Source of the DNA: Gnetum montanum
Lineage: Eukaryota; Streptophyta; Gnetopsida; Gnetales; Gnetaceae
Length of the DNA: 64,000 nucleotides
Reading direction: 5' to 3'
Assembly: GCA_015680685.1 (NCBI GenBank)
Contig: MNCI01035156.1
Location: 603,572 to 667,571, forward strand
Made by a program: the position numbers and the translations under genes. The notes under the pieces are model-generated. The model was given only the letters and a program-made list of their open reading frames with translations, was not told the origin of the DNA and made no database searches. Below are positions 1-11,365 of this stretch, one piece after another. Within the stretch, counting starts at the first letter, position 1. The number at the start of each line of letters is the position of its first letter.

Positions 1-121
1 AGAGTAGACTTACTTGGTTAAATATTCAAGATGAGAACTATAAGGAATTTTTCAAGTATCTAAATAGCTCTTCTCCTTTACACTCTTTAGACAAAAGTTC
101 TAGTGATTGTACCATCATCAC
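1..121 (+). pseudogene. L1-type LINE reverse transcriptase ORF, upstream piece
   Basis: Reading from base 2 gives an open stretch beginning SRLTWLNIQDENYKEFFKYL. This resembles the segment just before the RT domain of plant L1-type LINEs (pattern SR..WL..GD.N.KFF). The frame is open up to base 121, where the 3' LTR of element A1 begins; the remainder of the LINE resumes at 10040 on the same strand. The 5' side (endonuclease) lies beyond the window. Family assignment rests on this motif plus the clear RT motifs in the downstream piece. It is a broken copy because a retrotransposon sits inside it. Confidence 0.7.
117..121. repeat. Target-site duplication ATCAC, left copy (A1)
   Basis: ATCAC directly precedes the first base of the left LTR and is repeated exactly after the last base of the right LTR. 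Five bases is the normal size for Ty3/gypsy integrases. Confidence 0.85.
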
Positions 122-954
122 TAATGAGCGGTGAGGTACCCCTATGCTTAACCATATGAATATGAGGATTCACGCGTGATTCATTCGAACTCCAAGGACT
201 AGGTGCTTATGCACCTTCATAGAACAAGGATGGGTTAGGCGATCATTGTCTTCCCAAGCTTACTTGTATGGCACGATTATATAGTTAAGTAAACTTGAGG
301 TATGTGATTTTTGTGCTTTTCTTTATGTTCCTGGTGCTTAAAATGGAGAAATGAAATAATTAAGTAACTAATTTAAATTAACTAATCAACTAGGCTTTAA
401 GTAGTCCTAACACCAGCATCTATTCCCACTCTCTGTACAGATCTTGAACCAATGTAACATTACTAGGATTACAAAATGCTAGTCATCACTAGGTTACCAA
501 CTGTTCCATATATGCTCGAAGTGGTCTTACTAAGTGTGCTTACATGTTGAAAATTAACAAATCAATAAAAACAACCAATTAAGTAATGAAAGCATTAAAT
601 AACATTAAATGCAATAAATGAGCTATTCTGAATGTTGCAAGGTTTACCACAAAGTTTTTATTTATTTTTAGACACAAGGTATGTTTAGGTACATAATGCT
701 CGAATAAAGATTAATTCACTTTATGACTCCTACTGCGGACACTCAGAAATAATTCTAACTCTAGAAAAGGGAAAATACAAGAGTTTAGGTAAGGGACTAA
801 GAAACTAACTATTGCCAAACAAGTGCACCCACCTTTTATTTATAGGCAACGAGATAGGTCAGACATTAAATGTCTAATATTGCTTGGCAGGCTCAGATAT
901 CATGGACCTGATATTGTGGATGCGATATCATGGTCCCGATATCGTGACTCATCA
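122..954 (-). repeat. 3' LTR of A1 (833 bp)
   Basis: The left boundary (TAATGAG, from an ancestral TGATGAG) and right boundary (GACTCATCA) match the other family LTRs, giving near-perfect terminal inverted repeats TGATGAGT/ACTCATCA. In minus orientation it shows a TATA box (TATAAATA at 844-837), and GATATC hexamers cluster near 890-945 at the U3 end. Confidence 0.88.
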
Positions 955-968
955 TACCCCCATGACTG
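955..968 (-). other. Polypurine tract of A1
   Basis: On the minus strand the sequence CAGTCATGGGGGTA abuts the 3' LTR, where plus-strand DNA synthesis would be primed. The same sequence stands next to every LTR of this family in the window (50409, 61090, and on the + strand before 28871, 47080 and 48880). Confidence 0.8.
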
Positions 969-2864
969 AATGAAAAATCATCCTCAATTTTCTTACAAAA
1001 TATTGGGAAGGTATGGGATTATTAACAGAATGACAACTACTGTGACATGGAATGACAAACTTAAAATGCCTAGTGAACGGATCAACAATCATATTATAAC
1101 ATTGGTGTTCATACCCATTCTGGTGAACACTATACATGGATGACATCTAGACCCTCATTCGATAGCTTGGAAAGAGAGAGAGAGAGAAAATGAGACGCAT
1201 TGCTGCTGATGTCAAAATTGTGCACACCATTGCTCATCCACAGCCACATAATCAAGCTTGTTTCCTACATAAATTCTTTTTGCTCTAGTCCATCCTAAGT
1301 GCTCCCTTATATCCCAATCCATTGTTCATGTAATCACCATCTACACACACAACACAATCACGAATTAGCAAAGATAGATAAGACATAATGCAATTGATAC
1401 CTTGCTTCGATATACAGCACATTGGCTAGGTTATGGGTATGGTAGATACTAGGTTAGAGGTTCGTAATTGATAACTACTTAAGGTGTAGGGGTGAGATAA
1501 GTAATGGAATGGAAAAAATTATGATAGGGCCCCCACAACTAAGAGTGAACCTCTGGTAGTAATAAGATGGAAAACAAAAAACAAGGAAGATTAGAGGAAG
1601 AAGAATGGTGAAGCTAATTAAAACAATAATGGATGTCATTGATGGGGTGAAATGAGAAATAGTTGATTGCAAGAAATGTTTAAGGGAAAGAGCTTAACAA
1701 TTGCACTAAAACGGAATGCCAATGGGTCCTCCCCAAAGTAGGCTCATGCCCTTTATTCCCTAACAAACCCACAGACTAAAGAGTCTGTAGGCTCTAGGAA
1801 TGACATATGGAAATAATGGTTAAGAACATACCCATAAGAGTTTACCAAAGAATAACAATGCATCAACCAAGATATAGACTAATCATAAAACTAGCAATGA
1901 GGTGGAATATGGAAAGCAATACGGAAAGAGAGGAGAGAATGTAATGGAATCCCAAAATCAAGGTTGTATAAAGTCCCTTGTGTAGTATGTGATTAAGGTG
2001 ACTTAACAAAATTTAGCCAAAATCTAGATTAAAAATAATCACATCTAGTGACCTCACATCAACACACTTGACTAATCCATCCTCTTGAGGCAATGAGAAT
2101 GCTTGCATAAAGCAACCACCATTCCAACAAGAGAAAGATAGAGAAGCAGGAAGTAAGAAAGAGCTTTAGTTAGAGGAAACCTTCAGGCATGGGTAACATG
2201 TCTTTCCAGTGCCGTAATGAGTGCTTGTAGCCCATGTTTCTTTATTATGTCTAAGGGATGTGCTTTGAATTCTTACAATTTTTTTTTTTTTTGCATGAGA
2301 ACAATACCATGCAGAGACTTATTTGATTTAGTCAACTTCTTGATATTTGGTCATGAGCAAAATGGCAGAAAACCTATGAAAAACATCCAAGTACCCAAGA
2401 GAATAGCCAGCATAAATGCATCAAATCCCCTTGATGTCACACCCTTTTTAATCCATTTGAATCTTTCCTTGTGTTGAAGAATACCAAGCCACTAATTCAT
2501 TAATAAGTTTACTTAGAAAAAGAGATAGTATAGTTCCAAGATCAAGGGAGACCATAGAGATGAATGGATGAATAGATGACATGGACTCATTGCCTATTTT
2601 ATCAAAAGAAACCATATCTTAGCATCAACATTGACATTCAAACATAAAAACCAAACATTAGCAATCAACACTATTATAATACAGTCCACCGTCATGAGCA
2701 CTTATGAGACAATGAGTGAGATTTATTCAAATGAAATGTAAGAGAGAAAGAAATAGCAAAAATGTTAACAATGGTATAAAAGAAAAATAAGTAAAGATGA
2801 AGAATGTGTAAAACAAAAAGAAAAAGTTAAAGGAACTGAGGGCTTTAGAATGATTAGCATTAGT
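969..2864 (-). other. 3' noncoding region of A1
   Basis: No frame of useful length is conserved here between A1 and A2, although blocks of nucleotide sequence are. Conserved blocks include a second PPT-like CCCCCACAACTA (1530-1541), a box around 1715-1800 with AGAGTCTGTAGGCTC (also at 51150-51235, and diverged at 62846 and 34110), and a block at 2400-2470 around TTGATGTCACACCCTTT. A short GA run sits at 1172-1188. A3 carries a coiled-coil ORF in this position; A1 does not. Confidence 0.6.
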
Positions 2865-4070
2865 GGCCATCTCCCCCATGACTGAGTTGAAAGGAGGAGA
2901 TCCAAAATAATGAGCAAGGTTGTCCATTAATAGAGGTAGTATTAGTACTGGTCATTTTAAGCTCATGGAAGGGTTTAGTTTGCTAAATGTTCACTAATAA
3001 TTTTCTATTTAGGCTTTTAGCTTTATAGATCATCATGGCCCTTAAAGGAAACATTTTATGAATAATATAAGGTCCTTCCCATAGCATTTGAAATTTAGTT
3101 CATTGTGGCACATGTGTGGGATTCCAATAAAGAACCTTATCCCTTGATTGGTATTTAACTTTCCTAATCCTTAGGTCATGACGTTGTTTGTTAAAGGCCT
3201 TGTGCAATTCATTAGATGATACGGCAGCTAATCGATTTTCATCTAGCAAGTTAAGATTCATTAACCATTCTTTTTGTGCTAGAATAAGGTCAAGGTTGAG
3301 GTCACATGCTGTGGATAGTGTATAGAGCTCAGCTTGGATGGAAAGTGTTGGAAGTTTACTGTACACTAACTCATAGGGAGAGTAGCCTATAGGGGGTTTC
3401 CATGTGGAGCGATATGCCCAAAGAGCATCGTTCAGTTTGGTGATCCAGTCTCACCTATACTTGCTAATGGTCCATGTTAATGTTCTTGTGATCTCCCTAT
3501 TGGTAACTTCAGCTTGACCATTCACTTGAAAATGATATGGTATAGTAAGCTTATGCTCAACTCCTAAGTGTTGCATCAACTTTTGAAAAGTCACACATGT
3601 AAAATGTGTACCATTGTTAGAAATAAGTGCACGAGGCATGCCAAACCTGTTTACAATTTGTTATTGAACAAATCATGTAGCAGTAGATGATGTATAGTCT
3701 GTAATAGTAGCCGCTTCTTCCCACTTCATAAAATAGTCAACAGCAACAATAATGTTGGCTTTTCCATTGTCGAAGGGTTCTAAGGGTTGAATCTATTATT
3801 GTGAATCCTCCATTCTAGCAATCATTCCCTCATTGCATTGGCAGCGCTCACAAGATTGGATGAAATGATGAGAATCCTAGAACAATGTAGGCCAATAATA
3901 TCCTATAAGCAAGATTTTAATGGTTATTCGTCTCCCAGCATAATGACCCCCACAAGGGCCCTCATGAACATCTTGGAGAACTTGCAAGTGATTTACATTG
4001 GGAACACACCATCGGACCAAGCCGTCAGAACATGCTTTATAAATTTTCCATTGATTTTCATGAAATATTT
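2865..4070 (-). pseudogene. Integrase of A1
   Basis: Reading leftward from about 4000 there is an H2C2 zinc-binding region (HEGPCGGHYAG then CERCQ), then the core ending VNRFGMPRALISNNGTHF, then PYHFQVNGQAEVTNREI, and a C-terminal part with RYQSRDKVLYWNPTHVPQ. Against the copy in A2, the second catalytic Asp is Asn (ISNNGTHF), while the Glu of GQAEV is kept. A 42-bp in-frame deletion at 3768/3769 removes the segment that holds the first catalytic Asp (WGIDFMGP in A2). Several stops and shifts are present. The region ends at SHGGDGH-type codons overlapping a third PPT-like motif (2873-2884). Confidence 0.85.
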
Positions 4071-5870
4071 GGCTTGGTGAAGAAACTATTGTTTCTTTTT
4101 AATGTTTAACCCTTGTGGTGTTGCTCGTGTAGGAGATAGGTAAGAATGCTACTATACCAATTTTCCTCTATGGTTAATTGATTGTTTACTACACTTGCAA
4201 AGAGGAGTTCATCAGGAAAGTTGTTAGAAATTGGATATTCGTCCTCTTTGTTGTCCCATAGTAACCAAGATAAATGATTAGCAACAACGTTCTAAATGCC
4301 TTTACGATCAATCATCGTAAGATCAAACTCTTATAAGATCATGAGCCATCGTATGATGCGAGGGCTCAACATTGGTTTATTCATTAGGAAACAAATTGCA
4401 CTATGATCCATGTGTACATATATCTTATAGCCCAATACATAGTGCCTAAATTTTTCTAGCTCAAACACCATAGCCATTAACTCCTTTTCTATTGTGGTGT
4501 AGTTAAGTTGTGCACCAGCAATACTTCAACTTGCACAGTGAATGTAATAGGGTCATTTTTGGTCATCTAACTGTGTAAGTATGGCCCCTAAGGCAGAGTT
4601 GGATGCATCAGTCATTATGTGGAATGGTCTGGACCAATCAGGAGCTTGTAAAATAGGTGTTTCTACATACTTGTATTTCAAGGTTTGGAAGGCTAGCTCA
4701 CATTCCTTGGTCCATTCAAAGGGTACGTCCTTCTTTGTTAATTCTACCAATGATTTTACAATCTTCGAACTGTTCTCGATGAAGCATCTATAATAGCTGG
4801 TATGTCCAAGGAATGATTGGATGTCTTTGATAGTTTCAGGTTGGCGAGTGATTCCTTGGATGACTTTAATATTTTCAGGATCTACCTCTATCCTTGTTTG
4901 TGAAATCTTATGCCCTAATATAATGCCTTCTTGGACCATTAAATGGCTTTTTTGCCAATTAAGCTTTAAGTTGGTTTCTACACATCATTTCAGTATTTGC
5001 TCTAATTTGTCCAATGCTTATTTGAAGTCCACTCCATAGGTGGAGAAATAGTCCATAAATACCTCCACACCATTCCCTATTTGCTACTAAAAGATAATTA
5101 GAACAAAATGTTAAAATGTTTTTCGGACATTGCACAATCCAAATGACATCTACCTATATGCAAATGTCCCCCAAGGACTTGTGAATGTAGTCTTGCCTTA
5201 GTCTTCTGGTGCTATTTGAATTTCATTGTACCCACATAACCATCCAAAAAACTATAATAGTAATGCCCTACAATGGTATGTAAGACTTGGTTGACAAATG
5301 GCAATGGGAAGCGATATTTGAATGTTGTCATGTTTAATGGCCTAAAGCCTATACACACCCTCCATTTACCTTCCTTTTTAGGCATAATGACTAATGGCTA
5401 ACCCATTTACTATCAGCAATAAGGTAGATGAACATAGATTTTAGAAGTTGTTCAATTTCTTCTTTAACCACTTGCTTAAGCTTTGGGTTTAGTTGCCTTT
5501 GTGGTTGTCATCGAGGTTTCATGGAGGGATCAGTGTAAATTCTATGTTGGCATATCCTAGGATCTATTCCAATTAATTTGGGATATGACCAAGAAAAGGC
5601 TTTCGACCATTGGTTTACCATTTTCAGTAGTCTTTCTTTTTGTTGAGGAGCGAGCTTAGCGTTAATGATTACCGATTTTTCATTCTTGAGAAATGTGTAC
5701 TCCATACCGGTGGGCAACAATTTTAACTTAAGGGGCTCTTGCTTGAACTTGTCAGGAAATTCCAACTTCCCCCAGTTGATATTTCTAATGTCAGAACTTG
5801 GAAGTTGATGGTGGACTTGCTCTAATATATCTATGCTATCGATGTAAGAACAAGTCAAGCTCTTAGTTGG
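4071..5870 (-). pseudogene. Reverse transcriptase and RNase H of A1
   Basis: The RT N-terminal part (NINWGKLEFPDKFKQEP, then WSKAFSWSYPKLIGIDPRIC) begins near 5858. The fingers/palm part is broken by stops around 5100-5500 (KEGKWRVCIGFRPLN). The catalytic box reads VEVFMDYFSTYG near 5045-5080, so the second Asp of the usual MDD is Tyr. The connection follows (LGHKIS, then VIQGITRQPETIKDIQSFLGHTSYY) and then RNase H (DASNSALGAILTQLDDQK near 4560-4620, MDHSAI near 4400, NVVANHLS near 4280). Comparison with A2 fixes the frame. Polymerase activity is not expected. Confidence 0.87.
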
Positions 5871-6640
5871 TTCCTTGCATATAGTTAAATTGCTCTCTTG
5901 GTTAGTTGTCAGCTATTGGGTGCCTTCCTATCTTGTGGCTGCTACATATAGGCATCTTTGTATGTTAGTTATTTATGCACACTGGTTGCATGCAAGTAAT
6001 TTTAAATGTTGTACAAACCAAGACTTCTACATGCCATTACACCCTATGTCACTGTATGCAATGCATGGAACTTTCTTCTTCTCGATCTTTCCAAACGTAT
6101 TTTCTTTTTATATTTCTAGGAAAAGATCACATATTCCTAGGCACACATCAATCGTGCTTACCCATGCCCTTATCATTATGATTGGGAAGTCCACCTTACA
6201 GTTGTTGACTTTAATCACTAGGAAGTCTACTAGATACAACCACCCACAAATAGTGATGACAATGTCCTATACTAGTCCTAGTGGGACAATGATGGACTAG
6301 TCAGCCAACTCTAAATGAATGTTACTCTTTTTTAGTGGAAGTAGGTTCCAAGCTTTGTACATTTCTTGAGAGATTAAGTTGACACTAGAACCTAAATCAA
6401 AAAGAGCTTTGCAAGGCTCATTCCTAGAAATTTGTAAATATATAAGAGGACTTCTAGGACCAGAGAATTTCCTAGGAAGATGGCCAGCTTTAGTCCAATC
6501 AATGATGGCATGAGTCAACATGACCATGTGCATTGCGTGCGATTTTTAGTTTAAAGGAAGCTCCAAAGATTCCAATCGTGGTAAGGCATTTGGAGAATTA
6601 GCCGCTTGTGGTTGTAAGAACTTGGTTGGACTATTGGTTC
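5871..6640 (-). pseudogene. Aspartic protease region of A1
   Basis: Near 6400 the reading is EPCKALFDLGSSVNLISQEMYKA, the retropepsin-like active site, in which the D-S/T-G triad reads D-L-G. Downstream, FPIIMIRAWVSTIDVCLGI near 6150-6190 matches the second half of the fold. The corresponding A2 site reads LLDSGSDANLIS. Stops separate the two halves. In the family this protease cleaves Gag-Pol inside virus-like particles. Confidence 0.78.
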
Positions 6641-9012
6641 TAAAGAAATATCTCTTCTTTGTGTGGTTGTCTAACCCAACAGTAGGTTGAGGATTGACAG
6701 CCCTTGTAGTGTTACGTTGCTATGGATGGATAGGGAGCTCACCTTGCATAGTTGGAGCAGGTGGTAATGGAGCTAAGGGTGGAAGATGTGCAGTTGGATG
6801 AAAAGGATAGTATGTTTATGAAACATCACCCCTAGGAGAAGGAGTTCTATAGTACTCATGGGTTTGGTAGTGAGGTTAAGGGGCAATGTGACTAGTAGAG
6901 TCACGTGGAGAGATCAGCTACTGCATGTAGTATCTGTATGGGTCAGGTTGACAGTAAGGGTATTGTTGTCATGGTAATGGCATTCCCCATGATTATGGGT
7001 GTTGCCACTATTGATACTATTCACTTGGTTGTGGTGGAGAACCACTTGGATAATACGTCAAGGCTTGGTGGAACTGCCTTGGATTACCTTGAGGATAAGA
7101 TAACCTTCGGGGTGTTTTTCATCTATTTAATCATGGGTTTAGTGCATTCACCCCAGACTCTTGCATATGTTACACTACTGGACAACATCCTTTAAGATGG
7201 TCATATTACCATATCTCAGATCCACCATCATTGTCTATGTTTGAATCCATTTTCTCTTTAATGAAGGCAACTTTTCCCTTAGCCTTGTTACATGCATGCT
7301 CAACTTCTTTCTTTTTCCTTCTCTCTCAGTCACTACTTTGTTCTCCAGAATTCTCTAATATTTTTAGAATTGTTTAAAATTTATCATCTAGGGAGTTCCA
7401 CATTTGATCTATTTTTTCCGATACTTTTGATGCAAATTTTTGAATAGGAAATTTTTTCCTATTTACCATCTCCTCAAGTGGTGACTCTTCTTCATCCTCA
7501 CAAAATCTAACTTCCTTCCTTTGGAGGGAAGGATCTCTATTGTATTCCCCCACATTCTATCTTTTCCTTAACTCACCTTCCTCCTTGGAAACTTACTCCA
7601 ACAATCTTTGTATTTGATGGGCTCTAAGCTTAGATAGCCTTCCTTAGACATAAGTCCCAAGGGTTCTTCATGTTTCATACCTAAGCCCATCTACAAGATG
7701 GTGTATTTGTTCCCTTTACGAGTAACCATGGCCAGGGCAATGATGTAATAATGCATAATATTGGCCCATGGCAACATCTAATGGTTTGTGTCCTCCTTGT
7801 TTCCATCCTTGGATTTGCCTACATAGGTTGGACACTCAGGAGTACATTTGATACTTATCGTATAGAATTACTCTAACATGGTACTCCATTAACAAATGGA
7901 TTCTAGTTCTAAGGACTAGTACTAGCTTTTTCATTCCTTGATCAGTGTCTGTGGAAACAAATTTAGTTTTTGCCACTCTTTTTCTATATTTTGCAAGGCA
8001 CATGTATCATAAAATGCTTGTAGATGATTTTGAGGATCATCCTTGTATTCCCCTTCAAATCGTGGGATATTGTTCATGTCTAATGTTTTAATCCTACTAT
8101 CCTTGAGGTGCCTTGTTGGGATCCTAATGGCCTCAGTTATATCTAGCATACTTCAGGTAGCAAGTAAGGGTTCATCGTGATCGTATTGTCTATGGTGTCT
8201 ATGATGCCTATGTTGTTCCCTACTCTCAATCCTTTCGTGATGTGTTTCTCTAGAATGCCCTCGTCCCCTTTCTCGACTATTTCATCTATGATATCTATTT
8301 CATTTACCATTGTCCTCATGATCTTTTCCTTTGCGACTACATTCAAATCCTAAAGGGGGGGGGGAGGAGGAGATGATGAAGGTGAAGAGGAAGAAGGATT
8401 AGCATCATGACAATGCCTGCTACCTTATCTTTGGTGGTTGTGGCCTTGGTCATAGTTACAATTAGAATGTCCATCTTTGTCATGCATTCGTGTTCTTTTT
8501 TTGAACCCTTTATGTCCATTGGTACCATAATCTGGGTTATGGATAGTTAAGTGAAGATTCTAATACACAACCCCTTGATTGAAGTCAATGGGAGGAACAA
8601 AATTTTGTGGAAAACCTCCTAAGGTAGGTTCACCACCCTCATTTTCACTTAAGACATACAAGACATCTTGAGACCACTTTCCCTTCATAGATTTGTAATG
8701 TCTCTCATGTTGTAGGTCCCTTTGGCATTGTGCCTTTGTGGGTTGATAATCCCTCGAAACTTGTTCATGCACAACATGTTCTGATTGTAAGTGATGCATA
8801 GTAATTCATGTGAGTGCACAAAGAAGCATGCTTGGGATTGAGTGATTAGGAGGTAATACTATGTTACCCTCTAAATCACGCCATCGCAATTGTTCATCCT
8901 GGTGGAGGATAAAGGTGAAGCCTAGTACATACTCATTGGGATGAGCATATACCAGGTGAAATTGTTGGGGCACTAGTGGATCATCATGTGTACTCCACCT
9001 TTGACTATTCAT
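6641..9012 (-). pseudogene. gag of A1
   Basis: A start codon at 9012 opens MNSQRWSTHDDPLVPQ, followed by FTFILHQDEQLRWRDLEGN, shared with A2 (FTFILHQDEQLHWRD). The capsid part contains MLDITEAIRIPTRHLKDSR and MNNIPRFEGEYKDDPQNHLQ (8149-7931). Indels break the frame between about 8560 and 8150 and again downstream. A proline-rich linker toward the protease (6550-6900) is recognisable by comparison with A2. A run of nine G at 8346-8354 is a likely slippage site. Confidence 0.8.
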
Positions 9013-9178
9013 TGTGTTAACCTAGTTGGTGAAGCACTCTCATAAAAAGAAAGAGACATGATTCATTATTCAGTGTGCAATACTCTCTTTTTTTTATGAT
9101 TTTAAGACAACTAACCTTAAGGGTTTGTTCCAACAATGGGAGGATTCCTAAGTTTCAATTAGTGCACAAACAACAAAG

Positions 9179-9196
9179 TCCCTGACAATGGCACCA
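9179..9196 (-). other. Primer-binding site of A1 (tRNA-Asp type)
   Basis: The minus strand reads TGGTGCCATTGTCAGGGA, one base from the 5' LTR. The A2 counterpart TGGCACCGTTGCCGGGGA differs at one position from the complement of plant tRNA-Asp 3' end as I recall it (TGGCGCCGTTGCCGGGGA), the primer used by Athila elements. The A1 copy has decayed by transitions. Confidence 0.82.
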
Positions 9197-9197
9197 A

Positions 9198-10034
9198 TGA
9201 TGAATAGCAAGGTACCCCTATGCTCAACCATATGAATATGAGCATTCATGCACGATCCAGTTGAACTCCAAGGACTAGGTGCTTATGTGCCTTCACAAAA
9301 CAAGGATGGATTAGGTAATCAATCATTGTCTTCCCAAGGTTACTTGTATGGCATGATTGTATGGTTAAGTAAACTTGAGATATGTGATTTTTATGCTTTT
9401 TATGTTTTATGTTCTTGGTGCTTAAAATGAAGAAATGAAATAATTAAGTAACTAATTTAAACTAATGAATCAACTAGGCTTTAACTAGTCCTAATACCAA
9501 CATCCGTTCCCACTCTCTGTACACATCTTGAACCAGTGTAATACTACTGGGATTACGAAATGATAGTCATTACTGGGTTACCAAGTGTTCCACGTATGCT
9601 TGAAGTGGTCGTACTAAGTGTGCTTACTTGTTGAAAATTAACAAATCAATAGAAATAATTAATTAACTAATGAAAGCATTAAATAATTGTAAATAACATT
9701 AAATGCAATAAACTAGTTATTTTGAATGTTGCAAGGTTTATCACAAAGTTCATCTTTATTTCTGAACACAAGGTGTGCTCAAGTACACAATGCTCGAATA
9801 AAGATTTGTTCACTTTATGACTCCTACTGCAGACACAGAAATAATTCTAACTCTAGAAAAGGAAAACTACAAGAGTTCAGGTAAGGAAATCAGAAACTAA
9901 CTATTGCCAAACCAAGTGCGCCTGCCTCTTATTTATAGAAAATGAGATACGTTCTCACATCGGATGTCCAATATCGCTTGAGAAGCTCCGATATCGTGGA
10001 TGTGATATCGCAGTCCTGATATCATGACTCATCA
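9198..10034 (-). repeat. 5' LTR of A1 (837 bp)
   Basis: It starts TGATGAATAG and ends TGACTCATCA. The minus-strand TATA box lies at 9937-9930 and AATAAA at 9760-9755, so the U3-R-U5 layout is the normal one. Repeated GATATC motifs occupy about 9970-10025. Alignment with the left LTR is continuous apart from small indels. Confidence 0.88.
9930..9937 (-). promoter_or_regulatory. LTR TATA box of A1
   Basis: TATAAATA on the minus strand, at the same place in all six LTR copies inspected. Transcription would start roughly 30 bases further left. This position comes from family conservation, not from transcript data. Confidence 0.55.
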
Positions 10035-10039
10035 ATCAC
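10035..10039. repeat. Target-site duplication ATCAC, right copy (A1)
   Basis: An exact repeat of 117-121, directly after the final CA of the right LTR. Confidence 0.85.
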
Positions 10040-11365
10040 TGACCACAATAGTCACTGTTCATGTCTTAAAAAGCATCAAAGCTTTATTTATTTCTATCCC
10101 TATGGATATCTCATTGTTTGAGGTTACTAGTCTTAATTATCCTAGTCTAGTTAATTCTACTATCTTGCAAATTTTAGAAGCTGATATTACTTAGGTAGAG
10201 GTTTAAGAGGTTTCTTTTAAAATGAGCTTTGGGAAGGCCCCTGGTTATGATGGCTTCCTCGTTGAATTTTTTCGAAATCATTGGGATTTGGTTGGTAATG
10301 ATCTCTTCCAAGTCATCGAAGAGGCTACCCTTATTAGTTTCCTAAGACCAAATTTAAATTAGGGAATTATTCATCTTCTTCCTAAATCTAGGGATCCAAT
10401 TAGCATCTCTAATTAGCAACCCATCACTCTTCTTAACATTATGTATAAAATTTGGGCCAAGTGCTTAACCTTACGTTTGAAGAAAAATATTTATCATGTT
10501 ATATCCCTTCAGCAAATAGGCTTTTTTCTAGGTAGATAGATTTTAAATAATATGATTGTTACCTAGGAAGGTCTTTAGTGGATGGAGGATGATGGTTAGG
10601 ATATTCTCTTAATAAATCTTAATTATGTAAAGATGTATGAGAACATTAAGTGGAGTTTCATTATGTAGACCATGACTAAACTTGGTTTTGATCCTAAGTT
10701 CTTACATATTGCAAAATGTTTATTCTCGAATGATACCATGAGAATAGCTACTACCTTTAGTATCACTTCTTCCTTCTCTATCCATAGGTCAGTGAGGCAA
10801 GGATGTCCTCTTACCTCTTACTTGTTCATCATTGCAGCTGACTTTATTTCTCATTAGCTAAACTATGATATTTAGAATAAGGCTATCATTGGGGTTCATC
10901 TCTATTCCCCTCAACATCAACTTCTTAATATGCATTTCATTGATGACTCTTTTTTCCTCATTCAAAACACTACTGCTAATTTGCAATGACTCTTATCTTG
11001 GGTGGAGCAATATTGTTCTCTTTTGGCTCCACTATTAATTAAAATAAATCTTATGTTTATTGTTTTACCAATAATTATTATCATTTTCCCAACTATAACT
11101 AGAAGCTTATCCAGGACAAATATATCATTAAGATTTTGGGCATTCCCTTCCATTTTAGAGGTTCTACCTTACTCTTTACGAGAGAGAAATTTCTCAAATT
11201 CAAAAGAAAGTTGAAACAGAGAAGACTAAACCCCTCACCCTTGAAAGAAAGTACCTTGTCTGTATGTCTATCTATGCTTCTACCCATGTGTATTATTGTT
11301 CATGTTAGGCTCCCTTCCAAGCTACTTATCAAAAGTTGGAATGGTTATTTTGGGACTTCATATGA
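10040..11365 (+). pseudogene. L1-type LINE reverse transcriptase ORF, downstream piece
   Basis: Motifs appear in the order expected for a plant L1 RT: FGKAPGYDGFLVEFFRNHW (about 10220-10280), LPKSRDPISISN and PITLLNIMYKIWAKC (10380-10460), HRSVRQGCPLTSYLFIIAADF (about 10790-10850), FIDD (about 10940; usually Y/FADD), LGIPFHFRGSTLL (about 11137-11175), and the thumb segment LEWLFWDFI near 11335-11360. At least a dozen stops, mostly where Gln, Trp or Arg codons would be expected, and several frameshifts make it a pseudogene. The homology stops abruptly near 11365 and a gypsy RT begins, so the LINE 3' end is missing. Confidence 0.85.

Larger units (their letters stand above)
122..10034 (-). mobile_element. 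Athila-like Ty3/gypsy retrotransposon A1, complete but decayed
   Basis: A 9.9-kb element transcribed right to left: 5' LTR (9198-10034), PBS, gag, protease, RT, RNase H, integrase, a ~1.9-kb 3' noncoding stretch, PPT, and 3' LTR (122-954). The same domain order and the same LTR family occur in A2 at 49.5-59.5 kb. The PBS matches the end of tRNA-Asp, a hallmark of the Athila lineage. All coding parts carry stops and frameshifts, and several catalytic residues are lost, so the copy is dead. The two LTRs differ at roughly one base in eight over their first 130 bases by eye, mostly transitions, pointing to an old insertion. It lies inside an L1 LINE. Confidence 0.9.
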
